Shown here piece by piece: positions 40,701-55,700 of a DNA stretch of 64,000 nucleotides. The notes beneath the pieces are model-generated. The model did not search any database. It was not told the DNA's origin and was given only the letters and a program-made list of their open reading frames with translations. Position 1 is the stretch's first letter, and the number at the start of each line of letters is the position of its first letter. Source of the DNA: Owenia fusiformis (Eukaryota; Annelida; Polychaeta; Sabellida; Oweniidae); NCBI GenBank assembly GCA_903813345.2, contig CAIIXF020000001.1, forward strand, positions 57,613,885 to 57,677,884. Reading direction: 5' to 3'. A program made the position numbers and the translations under genes.

Positions 40701-43700
40701 TAACCTGGAAATATATTTGGAAGATCAAATTGCTGGGAAAGTTACAAACCTGTTTGCAGTATTGCTTTATAGAAGTGGATATCCATTTTGTATGAAGTCC
40801 TCCTTTATTGAATACAGATAGATCACTTTTTGTTTTTCTATTGAACTGTTTTTCTGTTGATAAATGTGATCAAAACAATATCCTAATGAATATCAGAGTC
40901 AATATTCTAGTGACGTTAATCCATCCTAAGTAGTCTGTCTAAGCATCATCACAATGCACTTTTTCTAACTTATCTCATCTGTCTTTGGAAGCTTATATTC
41001 ATAATATGGCAGCTTAACAATGTATTCATAATATAGCAGCTTATATTCACAATATGACAGCTAATGTTCATAAATTGTCAGCTAATATCCATGAGGTAGC
41101 AAGCAGCTAATGTTCATAATACGCAGCTAATATTCAAAAAAATATCAATGATAATTGCAGCTTTATGTCCAGAAGTAGCTTATAAAAGAAACAGATTTAT
41201 ATATAAATGATTCGTCTAAAATAACTCCAGCGCAGGTTTTACGGAGTTCTATATTATTTTACCATTACTCATGAGCTACTGAACAAATTCTGTGAAAACT
41301 CCACATGAGTATTTTAATGATAAATGATAACATTCAATCACCATTCCGCAGTAAAGTAATGACGTATAATATTGCAATGTGAGAAGAACGTTCCAATTTT
41401 CTTAATCTATTACATGGTGTATCTCCAATATTTATCCATCTCGAAACATTCTGGCTAATCTCTTGAAGTACCTCTAGTAGTTTGCTTAGATAATGCTATA
41501 ATTATATTCCATTGAGGTGCGCCGCAGACAACTGGCTCAGTTAGGTCTATGGGAGGCCCAGCTGCTATGGTAGACAATGTCAGATCATTCTCTATAAATG
41601 TTTGAATAACTACGCTTCATTGTATAATCTACTTTGGAATATTAACGCCATCTTCCTAATAAATGAAGATTATGGTTATATTCTATATCAGGCACAAAGT
41701 CAATACCTTTATTCTTAGCTGTCTAAACTATTCAATACAATTGCAATATGAACCTAATGAAAACTGAATAGCGTTTAGGAGTACAATTCCTGCATTTCAA
41801 TGCTAGCTTTTTCTGACCTACTTATATATTAAGTGCTACTAATTAAAAATAGATGAAAACCTAATTGTTAAATAATTAATTGAAAAATGACAGTGCTTTT
41901 TTTTTAGCTTATCTTTTTTCTACTGGGTATACTGTAGCCTTTCGTTAAAAGGGATCAATTACACACGCCTTAATAGATCATCTTAAGTCGTTATCCCCAG
42001 TGGCTCACACCTTGCTTCGTCTCCCAGAAGGATATCGAATTCACCACAGGAAATTTTCTCAAGAAAGAAACTCGTTTGTAAATGTAGATCCATTCTGACG
42101 CGAATGTAATTTACTTAATTGATTTGATAATTAGCTATATGAGTTAAGATAAATGATGTTTCTTTGTACGCCTTGAATTAGGTCTTTACAGCTGAAATAT
42201 TTGCTTGGTGGTATATATGTCTTACTCTTTCAAAACTCCCTGATTAAACCATTTTCTTGCCTTTTTATTAAAAATCTATGAACTTTATTTTATTTAGCAT
42301 AATCAATATAATTTCACTTAATCATTATAAAATAAAATGTATAATAGTCATTTCACTGGCCTTTTTACCAAAAAACACATACTAAACAGACAATGAACCC
42401 TTACACAATATATAACAACAATTCAGATAGTATAACTTTAAGTCTCAAGAGAGGAATGGTTTATCTTAGCCTAAAACTGATAACTTATAAAGAGGATCAG
42501 AATGATAAAAGGAATACACTTTAATTATTAATATGCAATGATGCTGAAAATAAAATACAATATGAATATGTAATGTTCATACAGTGGCCCATAAAATATT
42601 CCGACTTTGCCTTCTCAGTTCAAGAAAATAAATACTGTTAAAGAGAGAGAGAAAAATCAAGTTATGATGTCACAATGATGCAGCACCAAGAGTTATTAAT
42701 GTAATTATAGTTTACAGAAATGAGGAACAAAAGATATGTTAACAGAGCAAATGATGCTACACTAATTGCACATATGATATAAACTATACAATAACTATAA
42801 AAATGACAATCAACCAAAGATAATTATGTAAAGTATAGATACATGCCAAATGAAATGGCAAAAGAACAATATAAGTAATTGCAAAACAAACAATTCGTCT
42901 CAAAAGGGCCTTTATTTTCTATTAACATGTTCAATTACATGATTACTATATTGAAATATAAGTGTACCAAATGTTTGCTTAATCTCCTATCCTATGATAC
43001 CTATTGATTATTGATAAGCCTACCCATCTTAGTTTACTGTCATTTTACGAGAAAATATTGACGGTTGCTCTCATTTTACCTTCTCCAGAGACCTTCGACT
43101 GATTTCAAAATCATACAGATATGTCCATGTTAAGATGAAACAACTAAGGTTTCAAACCAGGACCCTTTGCCAGACAGGACAACAAACAGTATATTTCTAA
43201 AAGAAAGTACCTAACTGATTTTCCATTCCTTGAGATTCTTCAGTAGAGTTCCAAATTTTCTTCTCTTCAATAATCTTAATGTAAGGTGAATTTTGCGTAG
43301 AATTCCCAAATTGACGATCGAGTCAACACTTTGATTACTATTGTCAGATAAAGCTTCGTTAGAGTGATTTTCAGATCATCACCCTCAAAGAAATGATATG
43401 GCCGTCAAGTCTAATACGACGCAAAAATAGCGCATTGTCATGTCTCAATATCAAACGAGGAACATTGCCACATCAGCATTATTACATAATGCCATGCCTA
43501 GAAAACATTCCAGTCCAGGACACACAAAAGCATTCATCTTCTAATTAAAGTTTACATTGGATTAAAATGTTCAAACATGCTGTCTTGTATAACTGAATTC
43601 ACATTAATTGTTCTTACAACGAAACCTGTGTATCGAAACACTTCCCTAAACAGGAAACAGCCCAAATGTCAATATCACATTTTTTGATATCTAATGGTTC

Positions 43701-46700
43701 TAAGGACTCGTATAGATGGCACTTCTTTAATTATCACAGGTGGGTTTGTAAGTAAATATTGCTGTATTAAACTTTCAAATATACTATATTGATCAACCTA
43801 ATATCATTTTTTCTCTTCATAAATCTTTACTTACAAGTTTAAAATTCAATATTAGTAGGTTTTTAATATATTGTCAATAAAATTTATTTTTTGGGATTTC
43901 CATGAACAAATTTCCTTTTTTAAATCCTTTTCAATGTTAAATACAAATATTCTTATCTTAATTATTGTCCATCTAAGTGATGTTCATCAGAGCAATGTTC
44001 ACTTCGGAGGTTTTACTGTATACAAAGAAATATTTGCTTGCCAACTTAAAAGTTATTCTAACCAGGATATTGTTAATTGTAGGTCTGGATGTACAAATTA
44101 ATTCAGCTCTTGTACAATTATTGTCGCTATGCTACAATAATTTTATTGTTCCAGGATTCTTACGTAAGTATCTTTATTATCAAGAAACATTTTTATCTAA
44201 ATATCATCACCCACCTACCAATATTTATTCATCTTTTTATTGTAAATAATTGTCATGACAAGGAACAGAACTTATATCTGCAATGCTAAGTATTATCTTT
44301 ATGGAATATAAGATTTAGTTCTCAAAAAATAATTTCAATTATTTATTCAATTTGTAATAACTGATTTCAGGCTAAATTACATTATATTCCATCGAAGAAA
44401 GCTTCTCAAAGAGACCCCTTGAGGTATGTCTACATGGAAGATATTACAACGTCACTTAAGGGACACAACCTTACATAAATGATTTAACACTTATGACAAA
44501 TAGATCCCCAACACAATTATAGATTCTCAGAACAAGTAATGAAGTCAACATTTCACTAAGGGTCTAATTATAAAGCCTTTCATATCGTACAATCCGAAAA
44601 CAGAGTCAATATTCTTTGCAGGTTGATCTAACTTATAAAGGCAATGAAGGGTATAAGAAGATTATGTCTTAACATCAATGATTTAGTAACACATACTCTA
44701 TATTTGAAGAGCTCTCCTTAATAACCTACTATCTAATCCTGTAGCCAAAATACCGCATTTCAGTCCTAATATTGTATTTCATCTTTATCTCAACACAAAA
44801 ATGATGAAGATTCAATTCCACAGAAAAATATGAAAATACTCAATGTGTACATGTAGTTATTTTCATACATTTACTATTCCATCAAGTAACTAGACATACA
44901 GAAAAACCTATTGTGAACACCTTTCTCTAGTGAACACCTGTGTTAAGTGAACACCATATCAAGACACATTCTACTTTGACTCCTGTATAAAATCAACTCT
45001 ATAGTGAACACCTACCTCCAGTGAACACTTTGTGGCTCCATAGGTGTTCACTATATACAGGTTTTACTGTATATAAAAAGCATTCATCTCATTTAAACAA
45101 AGTTGATCAATATATGTAAGAAATCAATTTGTTTCATATTTTTCTGATCAAAACATTTTTTGTGATAAACCATTAGAAAAATATGATTAAAAAATGATGA
45201 CGTCACTGAATTCAAAATGATAATTTTATCATGTTTCAGAAAAATATCTTGCATGCTACACAGTGACACATGTCAGTGCCTGTTTACCTAATGTATTTTG
45301 TCATTTCTGATGCCATGAAAGATTAATATACCATTGGACAGAATTCTACTTTAAAACGTTATAATGCATGAACAAATTCTCCATCATTTACAGCTGACTT
45401 GTATTCAATATTCTTATCCGAATGCCAATACATCATACAAATGTCTTACTATGCATATCTTATTTCTTTATTCTACAAGTGGATGTTCAGTCAGACATTC
45501 TGTCTATTTACGATAACTAAAACCTTTGAAAAGCTAAAATTAATCTCAACTGGTGTGATGTTTATTATAGAGTTCACATTACGTCACTACTAATTGAATT
45601 TCTGCTGTCTCTCTGGATAAGGTAACATTAGACAGATTTCTTTCTTAATACGAGACCCCCTTAGTGAATATCAAACAAACTGATGATATTAATTATAAGG
45701 ATGTTGTTGTTCTAAAGGTGTCACTGACGTAGGCTTAATCCCAAAGGTGACAAATCCAACGATGAAACTTCGCGAAATAACTATTGTTATAACTAAATCA
45801 AGAAGAAAGGATACCTTATCACACCCAGGGAAACATCCGACTTCAATTTTTTTCTCTATAATCGGCGAATTGAATTTTATAGGAAAGTTGTTAAGAATAA
45901 TGGCACAGTAATTGGTTTCTTACTCAGAGATTAAGCACATAAACAAGTGATTTGTGTCATAATACTCTCTATTCAGACCAAACATAATACAGTTTATCAA
46001 TAAATCTCTCATCTGAGATCAAAGGATATCGGTCTTGGATATTCCTGATATCATTTCGTATTTGTTAAGTTGCAACTAAAGAGCTGAAATAAGACTTTTT
46101 AATCATACACAAAAGACAATCAAACAAACAAAAACTGATACGACTATCTTTATTAAGATGCACCTGCGTTCTTTTATATAGATAGCAAAGAGCGACAAAA
46201 ACAATTTTACATTTACATAATTGTGAGTTCAACACTGTGTTTGATCTGTTATTGATTTTTTCATTTAAAAAAATCATTACCTTATAGTCAACTGTTAATT
46301 TTGTTAACTAATATCTTACAGATATGATGAAAGAAAATAACTGCTTTTTTTGCAGTTCTGTTTTTTTGGGTCTACCTGAGCTAGTACATGTATCTTTTAA
46401 GGACTTAATCTTGCACAGGTTTCTCAACATGTGGCCATGTCTTAAGTGCTGAATGCTGAATGACGTTATAACCAAGAGTGGTAATTTTCCTTCTATGAAA
46501 ACAGCATTTGTCCATTAGTCAACGTAACATATTATCTGAGATTATGAAAAAATTATGATCACAATTTCCTTTCTTTGATTCAATGCAAAATTATGATGAC
46601 CACTGACAAGACTCGCTAATTTACACTCGTAAAACATGAAATAGACGAACAATTCAAGTACTGCGTTTTTTGTACATTCCAATCCAATATAAGCTAAAAA

Positions 46701-49700
46701 GCACATAAAGGTCATCAAATACACTAAATGTAACATTTGTAATGATTTGTGACTGGAGAAGGCATTGAAATATCATAAAACGTGCTTTCGAATCTCTGGT
46801 AACATCTTTAAAAGAACTTACTGGTAAGTTGTTATATTTCACTACATCTCTGATAAAATCAGAATTCATTTGGAATATGATAAATTAGCTGTTTGACAGT
46901 AAGCGTTCATATCCCTATGGATAAGTGGAAAAATGTTGAAAAAACTGTTAAAAGGGCCCAGTGCTGGAACTACCTATAATAATTTGCTCTATCAATAGAC
47001 TTTGATAAAAAAAAAAAATCAATAGACTTTGATACTGTCAGTCTCTCCGATGAATAATGTTATATAAACACGTTAACGCAAAAAACAATATATTACATAG
47101 TCAATGAGGTAAATAAAAAAAATCATAAAATCCAACAAGAAAATAAATTATTTAAGACACACTGTTACATAGTCATAGAGATAAAGGTATAAAAATATGT
47201 ATCATTACATCTAAATGTTCACTCAGACATGTTTCATATCTACATTATTTCAATGAATCTTTTAAGATGAAGCTTTGCTAAGAGAAGATATGATAATATG
47301 ATATTCATGCAATAACCGATGAAACATATCTGTAAAATGTTACATTGCATGATATGAAAGTGCGTGTCAATTAGTCTACTCAATTTATACTCAATACAGG
47401 TAATGATCTCCATGTAAATCAATTACATAGCACTCATTCAACAATCAGGAAATGAAACTTCAAGCAAATTAAAAATAAACTGTGCATCTTCTCAACTATG
47501 GGTTAAAGAGATATGATGACATATGATGTATTAAAGTCAATATTTTAGGACTGTTCATTCTCCTTATTAAACAAACATTAGCTTTTTCTGGATTTCTGGA
47601 TTTGGAAATAAAAACTTTACTTCAATTTTTCAACTACTTTTGATCATGACACATTCATTACTCAAAGAAAATATTTTTTCTTATTCGTGAAATATCTATC
47701 TATTAAGACAAATGTTTTATGTAATACACTTAAATGCTTGTTTCTATGTTTTAATAACCCTGTCACATCATAAAAGCGCAAGGATATATTTCTTGAAGGG
47801 ACTATATCAGAGCAAGCAACCTTAACAAAAAATTATCTCAATTTTTGAACATTTTGGGCTCGTATCATTCCTTGTCATATTTTCTAAAAAATCTACTTTA
47901 CATAGTTTATTTGAGGAAAACTAATGATTTTTACAATCAATGTATCCATTTCTCTATCAATGTGGTTACCACATTTATTGATAGTATGTGTCAATTAAAC
48001 ATACTGTATGCAATTTTGTCACCCCTTATAGGTCTGATTCTCCCTTTAAACATTTGTTTGCAGTGCAAACCTAGACGTTTTTTGGTATTCATTGAGTTTT
48101 ATAATACAGCATTTTAACAAAACTAGAATAGCATAATTAAATTGAATCAATTTTTCAAAAATCACCAAAATGGTAAAATAAAATATTCCATGTTTACAGT
48201 ATATAGTGGTGAGAGTTCTGCAATGTCAAGTACAAAAATTATCATCCATTTACTTTTATTTTTTATTATCATATATAAAGCACACTTCCAATTATCAATT
48301 TTTATTACAATTACTGGACCGTGACATCATTAAAATTTATTTTCTTTGGATCTTGCGATAACATTACGATAACATTACGTGCTTCGTACCTGGTTTAAAC
48401 TGCCAGCATTTTATACTAAAGGGATTATAGAGGGGATTTTGGTATTCTTAAGGTGATTAAAGTTGGCTTTATTCCACGCATGATTAAATTCTATTACCTT
48501 TCGTAATACAAGAATTGTCTTGTATTATCTTGAATGTTCCAGCCATCTGTCATAATTACATACAGGTTCAATGGCAGGATTAGATAACTTAAGCATTCAT
48601 CTCAAATTGTCACTTCAGCCCATAATCATATAGTATAACATTAAAAAAAAAAATTCTGGAATTTTCAAAACTGTAACGATGAGTTACTGACACAATGATG
48701 TCAGAAAAAATGAAGACAAAAGCTTTTAAATAACATGCTTTATTTGGTGACATAAAATAATTGAAATACCTGGTAGATATATCATTGGATGATGATGCGG
48801 TTGCTGAAGCAGAATCTCTTGAATCATTTCCATCATCCATCAATCAATTTATTCTCAGGTAAGCTTTCTTGGTAAAATACAACCTTAACTTATAACAGGT
48901 AACTGAACTCTATGTGTTAGTATATCATTGGAACCTTGACAGTGGCACTTAATACATCCCAAAAGGTCATTTCTTTACAACTACTCATGAAGGAAAGGTA
49001 ACAAGTAAATGTTATCTTTAAAAAGCATTTTGAATACATGCTTAAATGTAATTGTAGAAACTTTTCTGCTGATCTTTATTTACACATTTAGCTAAGTAAT
49101 TAAAACTTGGCTGCGCTTTACAAAACTGAACAATCAATGTGGTGATTTTTAAGCTCAGAAGTGTTTGCTGTTGTTTGGAATAGCAAAAAGCAAGAATTCC
49201 CGCAAATGTATATTTTGTTGAGATGTTTATCTTTGTGTCAGATCAGTTTTGATTTATTTGAGAGATTTGTTTGTCTAATATTGTAGCAAAGTATACACCT
49301 GAGCCTCATTCTAATACATCGACTCGTTATATTTAAAGAAAAAAAGTGAAATCGAATTCTTTAATCTGTAATCCCATACCCATTATAGCCCCCACCTGAG
49401 AATAAGATATACATTTGGGAACTAATAAACAGTTCAACCATATCATCTCAATTGAGCTCTTGCTCTTAATAAATAGTTGATCCATTGAAGAAACCAATTC
49501 TAATCTTTGACCCCTTATTTTCTTAAACCCACAAGTCTGTGAGACTGAGAAAGTATAGTTGTTAGTAAAGTAGTGGGAGGGGATCATGATGTCACGTAGC
49601 TAGGTTCTTTTTCCTCAATTGTCATCATTTTTGCCATATTGTCCCGCATATTGTTAAGATAGGGTTAGATAGATGAGAATACTTTCTCCTAAATGAGCAC

Positions 49701-52700
49701 TGGCGGATCTGGGGGGGGGGGTGACTGGGGGCCTTTTTGGTCATTACTAAGCTTGAAGAAAATGGGCCTCAAAATTTCAAAATTTGGGCCCTTTTGAGTT
49801 TTAAGGGCTCAAAATCTTTTTCTGACATGAAATTTGCCCCCCCCCCCCCTTGTTGGTTCCCAGATCTGCCCGTGATGAGCTCCCATGTTTGATAAGCATG
49901 ATAAAACAAAACATAAAATCAGCAGATTTGTTAATCAATACGTCCTAAGGTTAAAGTAAAATATCGTCTACTGACCATTGATGCTATTTCATTATGGGTG
50001 CTGTCAACAGGACATCATTCAATATACAGTCCTTTCAATACCTTGAAACATTTATACCACTTTTCTGTTCTCTTCTGATAAAACCAGATAACCTGTGAAC
50101 CTGTGAAGTATATCAGATGTGAATGGTGGCCTCCATGAGCAAAACATTAGCCTCTAGGGTCTATTAATACAAAGGTACAGAGATTAATTAATTAAGTTTC
50201 TGAAGTTAGCTTCTGTTTCTTGTGATATGAGAATGGGATGGATTAACGTAACTTTTTGAAATTGTTGTTTTTCGGTAATTTTTTGAGATTGTTGTTTCAT
50301 TGGACTATATACAGTAACATTCCATGATTTCCTTTCTTCAAATGTGTTATGGTGTTTAGACAAGGTAGTAATCCTTCTTTGTTCTATGCCTGTTAAACAA
50401 CTGGTTTACATGCATTCAGTTTAATCCTCTCTCACAACTGTAGCACATTTAAGCTTCTGAAGAAGAAAATCTTGGTAAAACCAAACAACTTGTCATGTAA
50501 ACAAGGAAACCTCAACCACAGTAGGGTCACCGAGTCTGGTTTTTATATCCTAAGCAGGTATTCGATTAACTGTATAAAATGAAATATCACCTACTTAAAA
50601 AACTTGGAAGTTAATTTGGCACTTTCTGTTTTGTAACTCATTGAGGTAAGGCCCCATCCATCACTTACCAATTTTTGTCATGTTCAAGCTGGGGTTGTTG
50701 ATTGGTTGCGCTATTGGATTCCAGGATGGCACTAAAGACCCCAGGCCTCCCGTGTTCTCTCCGAGGTTTGTCCCATCTCCAACGGAAATACTCCCCATCA
50801 TCATTTGCTCCATTATAGATGGAGCGGGTAGTAATCCATTCAACGGAGTTATAGGTACTGCCATCTTACCGTCCATGAAACAAATTGGGATTCCACCTCC
50901 TCCTGACACCATTTGAGATGCCATACTATCTGACATCATATTATTTGATGTCAGACCATCAGACATCACATTAGGAATCAGATTTGGTAAAAGACCATCA
51001 TTGAGCACACCAGATGTGCTCTGGAGTGGTCCAATTGATTGCATCCTATTTGTTTTTAAATTCTCAATGCAATTTACTAACAATGTTTTCTCACCATCCG
51101 AGTATAATAATACCTATGGAGAGTATACCGAAGTCAATTTTATCTCCTCAGTGTAAGATTCTCCTGCAGCGTTTTTTGCTACATTAGCCCCTGTCTTTTT
51201 GCCTTTGAATAGTTCCCTATGATATGTTGTGGATGAATGGTTGCAATGTTAATTAAAGGCACTCAATCTGAGCTATGATACCTGCTTAGAAACAATCTAC
51301 TAATTCATTCAAACATTCAATGACTCTGGATTTAATGCAGTCCTTTACTATCAATGAATGTCTCAGATGAATAAAATCACTAAATGCGCAAATTATTTAC
51401 CGAAATGCAAAGGAGAGTGAATGTAAACAGCCATGGAACAGTATGGACGTGAGAGTCTTCAATACACAAGTGTTGTATTAGCTTGAGTATATCAATATGG
51501 ACAACAATAATAATTACATAAGCAAAGTTCTGAAGGAGGTAAAGCCTATGAATTACCAGTGTTTGATTGAGACAATTCAATTTGTATACACTTTATTATG
51601 TTTCGAATTGTGGCTTTGAAGAACATTCTGTATTATTTGGATAATTACTGGACATATTTACCAGAAGCATACGTTTTTTGAGTACAATCGTAAAACAGGA
51701 AATTCAACTCAAACTGAATTCAAACATTTCTTTTGAGACATTTTGTCACTAAAACATGTTGCTATGACGACTGTGAATGATTATTATTCAAATGTATTGC
51801 TATGCTTGGCGTGTAGTCTCCAGTTATGTCAGTTTGAGGGTGAAATTATGTCAAAGAAAGTGCCCTCGAGTTGAGTTCTATTATTGGAAAGATATGTAAT
51901 CATCCTAACAATTGTTTGAGAGGTAATCCTTAGATACTATGGATTAGTGAATTAACAAGGCTAATTGATTATCATCAAGTCAATATTACTTTCCCCGATT
52001 CTCAATATAACGCAGGATGCTAAATATGACCTCCTTTGTTAAAGCGATAACAATCCATTCAGATCATAAGATGTCACAATTTTGTTACTAACCGACAAAA
52101 ACCTTGAATTCAAAAGAATGGAACATGAGTTTACTGAGAAAACATCCTGACTTGTAAAGAGAACTGACATACTAATTTTGAACACTGAAAAAGACAAGAT
52201 TATTGATCAATATGGAAAACTGCTATTTTGACTCCTTGGGGAAACAAAACAATGTCGAATGTTTGACATCTGACGGACATATTATTTGCAGAAGTCCAAT
52301 CCATCATTTAATAATCCATACATTCAGCCGCCATCCATCAAGCCATCTTGAAATCAATCACTTTTTAAAATACTCATATCAATCAGCGTTTCAGCTTATC
52401 AGACTCAAAATACCAGTGAAGCCAAAACAATTATTCGGAAACATGAAATCTCATACCAGACCAATAGCAATATTTTGGCATAATTCATATCAAGAAAGGC
52501 CTAGAAATAGACAGGTTTTCGGTTAAAGGTTACATATGGCGGGGAAACAGAAATGACAAATAGGCACAAATGATGGCTAAGAAGAAAATGACAAATTGGG
52601 AAATTGTTATGATTAACCTTAACATGGTTTGCTATTATGTCATCTTCTCTTACCTTGTATAGTATTTTCACATTTATCATTACTTTACAATTGTAAAAGT

Positions 52701-55700
52701 TCTAAATCTTAAATCCAAGAGAAAATAAATATCAAATTGGGTAAACAAAAGTTCTAACTTGGATATGTACATGTAAAATATTCCATGCTTGATAGAAACT
52801 TTGTACAGGACAATCCCATGTTCAGTAAAATGGTAAATCTATGAGGGAATTAGTTGGATAATCTCAAATTGAGGCATTTGTTGCCCCTCTGGCCTCTATC
52901 CGCCTCAGGGACTACAAACTTGATGCAAAACTGTTCAATACTTCAATTCAATAACACTTTAAATCTAACCGACTTGACAAAATAACATGGTCTATTTTAT
53001 ACCCTCAATTAATGATCACATGAACATTGATTTATTTGTTAGCTCCATAGTATTATCTTCCCATAATCCAGTTCTCCATCAATGTTATGAGAAACATTTA
53101 GTTTGAGATTATTCAGCCATTATCATGTCAATGTACATGGATCTTAGAAAACTTGTTTTATTATGCAGGAATTAAAGGATAATGTGGAACAACTTTTTTA
53201 TTGCATAAAACATAAGATGATACATAACATTTCACGAGACATTAATTTAGTCTTCAGGCCCGTAGCCAGGATTTGCCAAGGGGGGAGTTCAGTTTTCAAA
53301 AATTTCCAGGGGGGTTCTCATTTGACAATTTTGGCCCAAATATGGCTAAAATCACTTGAGAAGTGCTCAAAATGGTGAAAAACTGCATGATTTTGAAAGA
53401 ATTTTTGGCCGGGGGGGGGGGGTTCCAAACCCTGGAAACCCCCCTGACTACAGGCCTGCTTGTATCAGATCTATAGAACCACCACAACTAATATCATGAG
53501 GAGCTGTTTAAGACCAAAGGGGGGGGGGGGGTTGAAGCAAGACTAACACCAAATATTTTTTCACTTTAACTCTATTGTATCAGTTGTACAATGTTATAAT
53601 TCTGGTGCCTATAAAAACAACTTGTTATTTTAGTGTCTGAGGTACCTTAACACATGAGAAGGATCCACTATATCAAAAGGATTAAAAAATTACTTTTTAT
53701 AGATACCTGGCTCAATCTCACAATACAATAAAAATCTCTTGGGTTAAGACATAAGCAACCCTTTTGCCACAAGTATACCTATTTTTCTATTCTGAGGTGT
53801 AAAATGTTACGCAAATGTTCAACCTTTGTACATTAAGTGATAAATAGGTTTTACATTGACAATGATACACCCCCCTGATGAGAAATTACTAATTACAACG
53901 ATTAGCATTAAAGACTTAAAGTGATGAATGGATCTGAAAATATCTTATTTGACAGAGTCATTATTTAGGATGATATATTATTTCTTGCCTATGCCAGGTG
54001 AATAAATATATTATCATCTACTTCTTTAAAATCCAGTCTTTTGATTGGCTGTCAAGTGAATAATAAAAATAATGATATGACAGTTTCAAAGATGGTGAAC
54101 TTGATAGATATTTGTTCATGAAAAATTTCATTTTATCAATTTCTATTGATCAAACTCGGGTGACCTCAGGTAAAGGTTAATCAGACTTTAATTAATGAAT
54201 CCAATCTCATTATAATCAATTGTAACAAATAATAAAAGGATTAAATATAACTCAATCAAGCTATTCATATTCGCAATACGTTACAAAAATGTGCATTTCT
54301 AAATGTATCATTGCGACCAGACAGAAAATATAAAAGAAAAGGTCAAGGTTAACAGTCCATAAAGTATATCATATTAATTACAATATTTATTGTGTGAGTA
54401 ATAGTTTCTCAGGAATTTACTTTATTCTTACGAGGATTTAGCATAACAACTATAAAGCCAAGTAATGCATAGTTTATGCTTACAAATTGTATTTACGATC
54501 CAGGATAAATACACTAATGTTAAGGTAGTTATACACTAATCAGCCTGAAAATGAATCAATAATGAAGTGTATTCAAAATCATATTAAAATGTTTCTCATA
54601 ACAATATGTTTCATAATACTGAAATTACGTAATGAACTATTTTGATCACCTATTGTAAGATATACTATGTAGACAAGTTGAAGATAAAGAATATGCATTT
54701 TCTCAAAAACCAGCAGACAGGAAATGTATAGATGTTTTTATATATAGGTTTCTTTTAATTATGCATCAAAAGCTACATATCCTCATTGAAAAATTACTAG
54801 TAGTGGGTATTATTCATTACATCCTTAAAATCCATCCTTAAAGTCTGATGCTACAACTAAACTCCTCAAAACATTGCTCTTATGCAATATCATGAGATTA
54901 TGTTTTAGCTGTACAGTTGGGGACATAAATAAATGACAGGTGGATTTGCTGAAGTGAGGATTTCCCATGTTAAAAATAAGAGAATTTACAAGAGGCCATA
55001 AATCAGTGGATGAGATTATACAAAATGTAAAATATACAAATTTTAAGGGATATGTATCTAGACAATATTGGAAATTATGGGCTTTCAGACCACCATAATT
55101 AGGAAATGGTGATCGAAAATCGACCTGTCATTTATTTTTGTCCCCAACTGTATGTAACTACCTTAATCAGATATGCAATTGATTTAAGAATAAAAAATTG
55201 TTTATACTCATAATTCTGAAGGCCTATTTATTATTGGATTCAGGATGTTGGAAAGTAACTTGTAATGCTCTTTGATTTTCAATTCTATACAAATGATTTA
55301 TTTTTTATTCAATGTTTGCTGAAGCGGTTCATAATTAAAGTAAATGCTTAATAAATTGTATATGGATTATTCAGAAGTCTTAATCAATTAGACAGATATT
55401 TTAAGATATAAAAAATACTAAGTTGACATTTACCTGATACTTATGATTAAACCTACATGACATGTTATTGTTATGAATTACCATGGATATTCCCATTAGA
55501 TGTTGTCTTTTATAAGAAAGGAGATGTGAGGAGTATCAGAATGATATTTTACTTTATTTATTTCATGATATGTGATGTCATAATAACTAGAACAATTGAT
55601 TTACTAATCGATAATTACCACTTAATTTTATAAATGCAAGTAGTTGTTTTTCTGGTTTGTTTATCATATTAGAAATTGTTCTATGATTTATGGCAAATAT

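Larger units (their letters stand above)
38030..50668 (-). other. Intron between exon 2 and exon 3 (12.6 kb)
   Basis: AT-rich intron with three GTGTTCA-family elements (40323, 43615, 44897), a degenerate tandem stretch at 40978-41160 and a MITE at 49698. Small direct repeats include 46991-47034 and 48357-48379. A possible exon-like stretch at 48774-48840 is discussed under rejected items. No other coding exon is seen. Confidence 0.7.

Noticed and set aside
43140-43200. GGTTTGAAACC word resembling a tRNA B box
   Set aside because: No A box at the right distance and no cloverleaf.
48774-48840. Minus-strand exon-like stretch coding MDDGNDSRDSASATASSSND with a donor (ACCAG^gtattt)
   Set aside because: It would end in phase 2, which fits neither exon 3 (phase 1) nor exon 4 (phase 0). 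A 34-nt microexon version fits exon 2 but breaks the frame of exon 3. The direct exon 2 to exon 3 join is perfect without it.
52203-52526. 107-codon plus-strand open frame
   Set aside because: No recognisable domain, no clear splice borders and no composition contrast; likely chance in AT-rich intron DNA.
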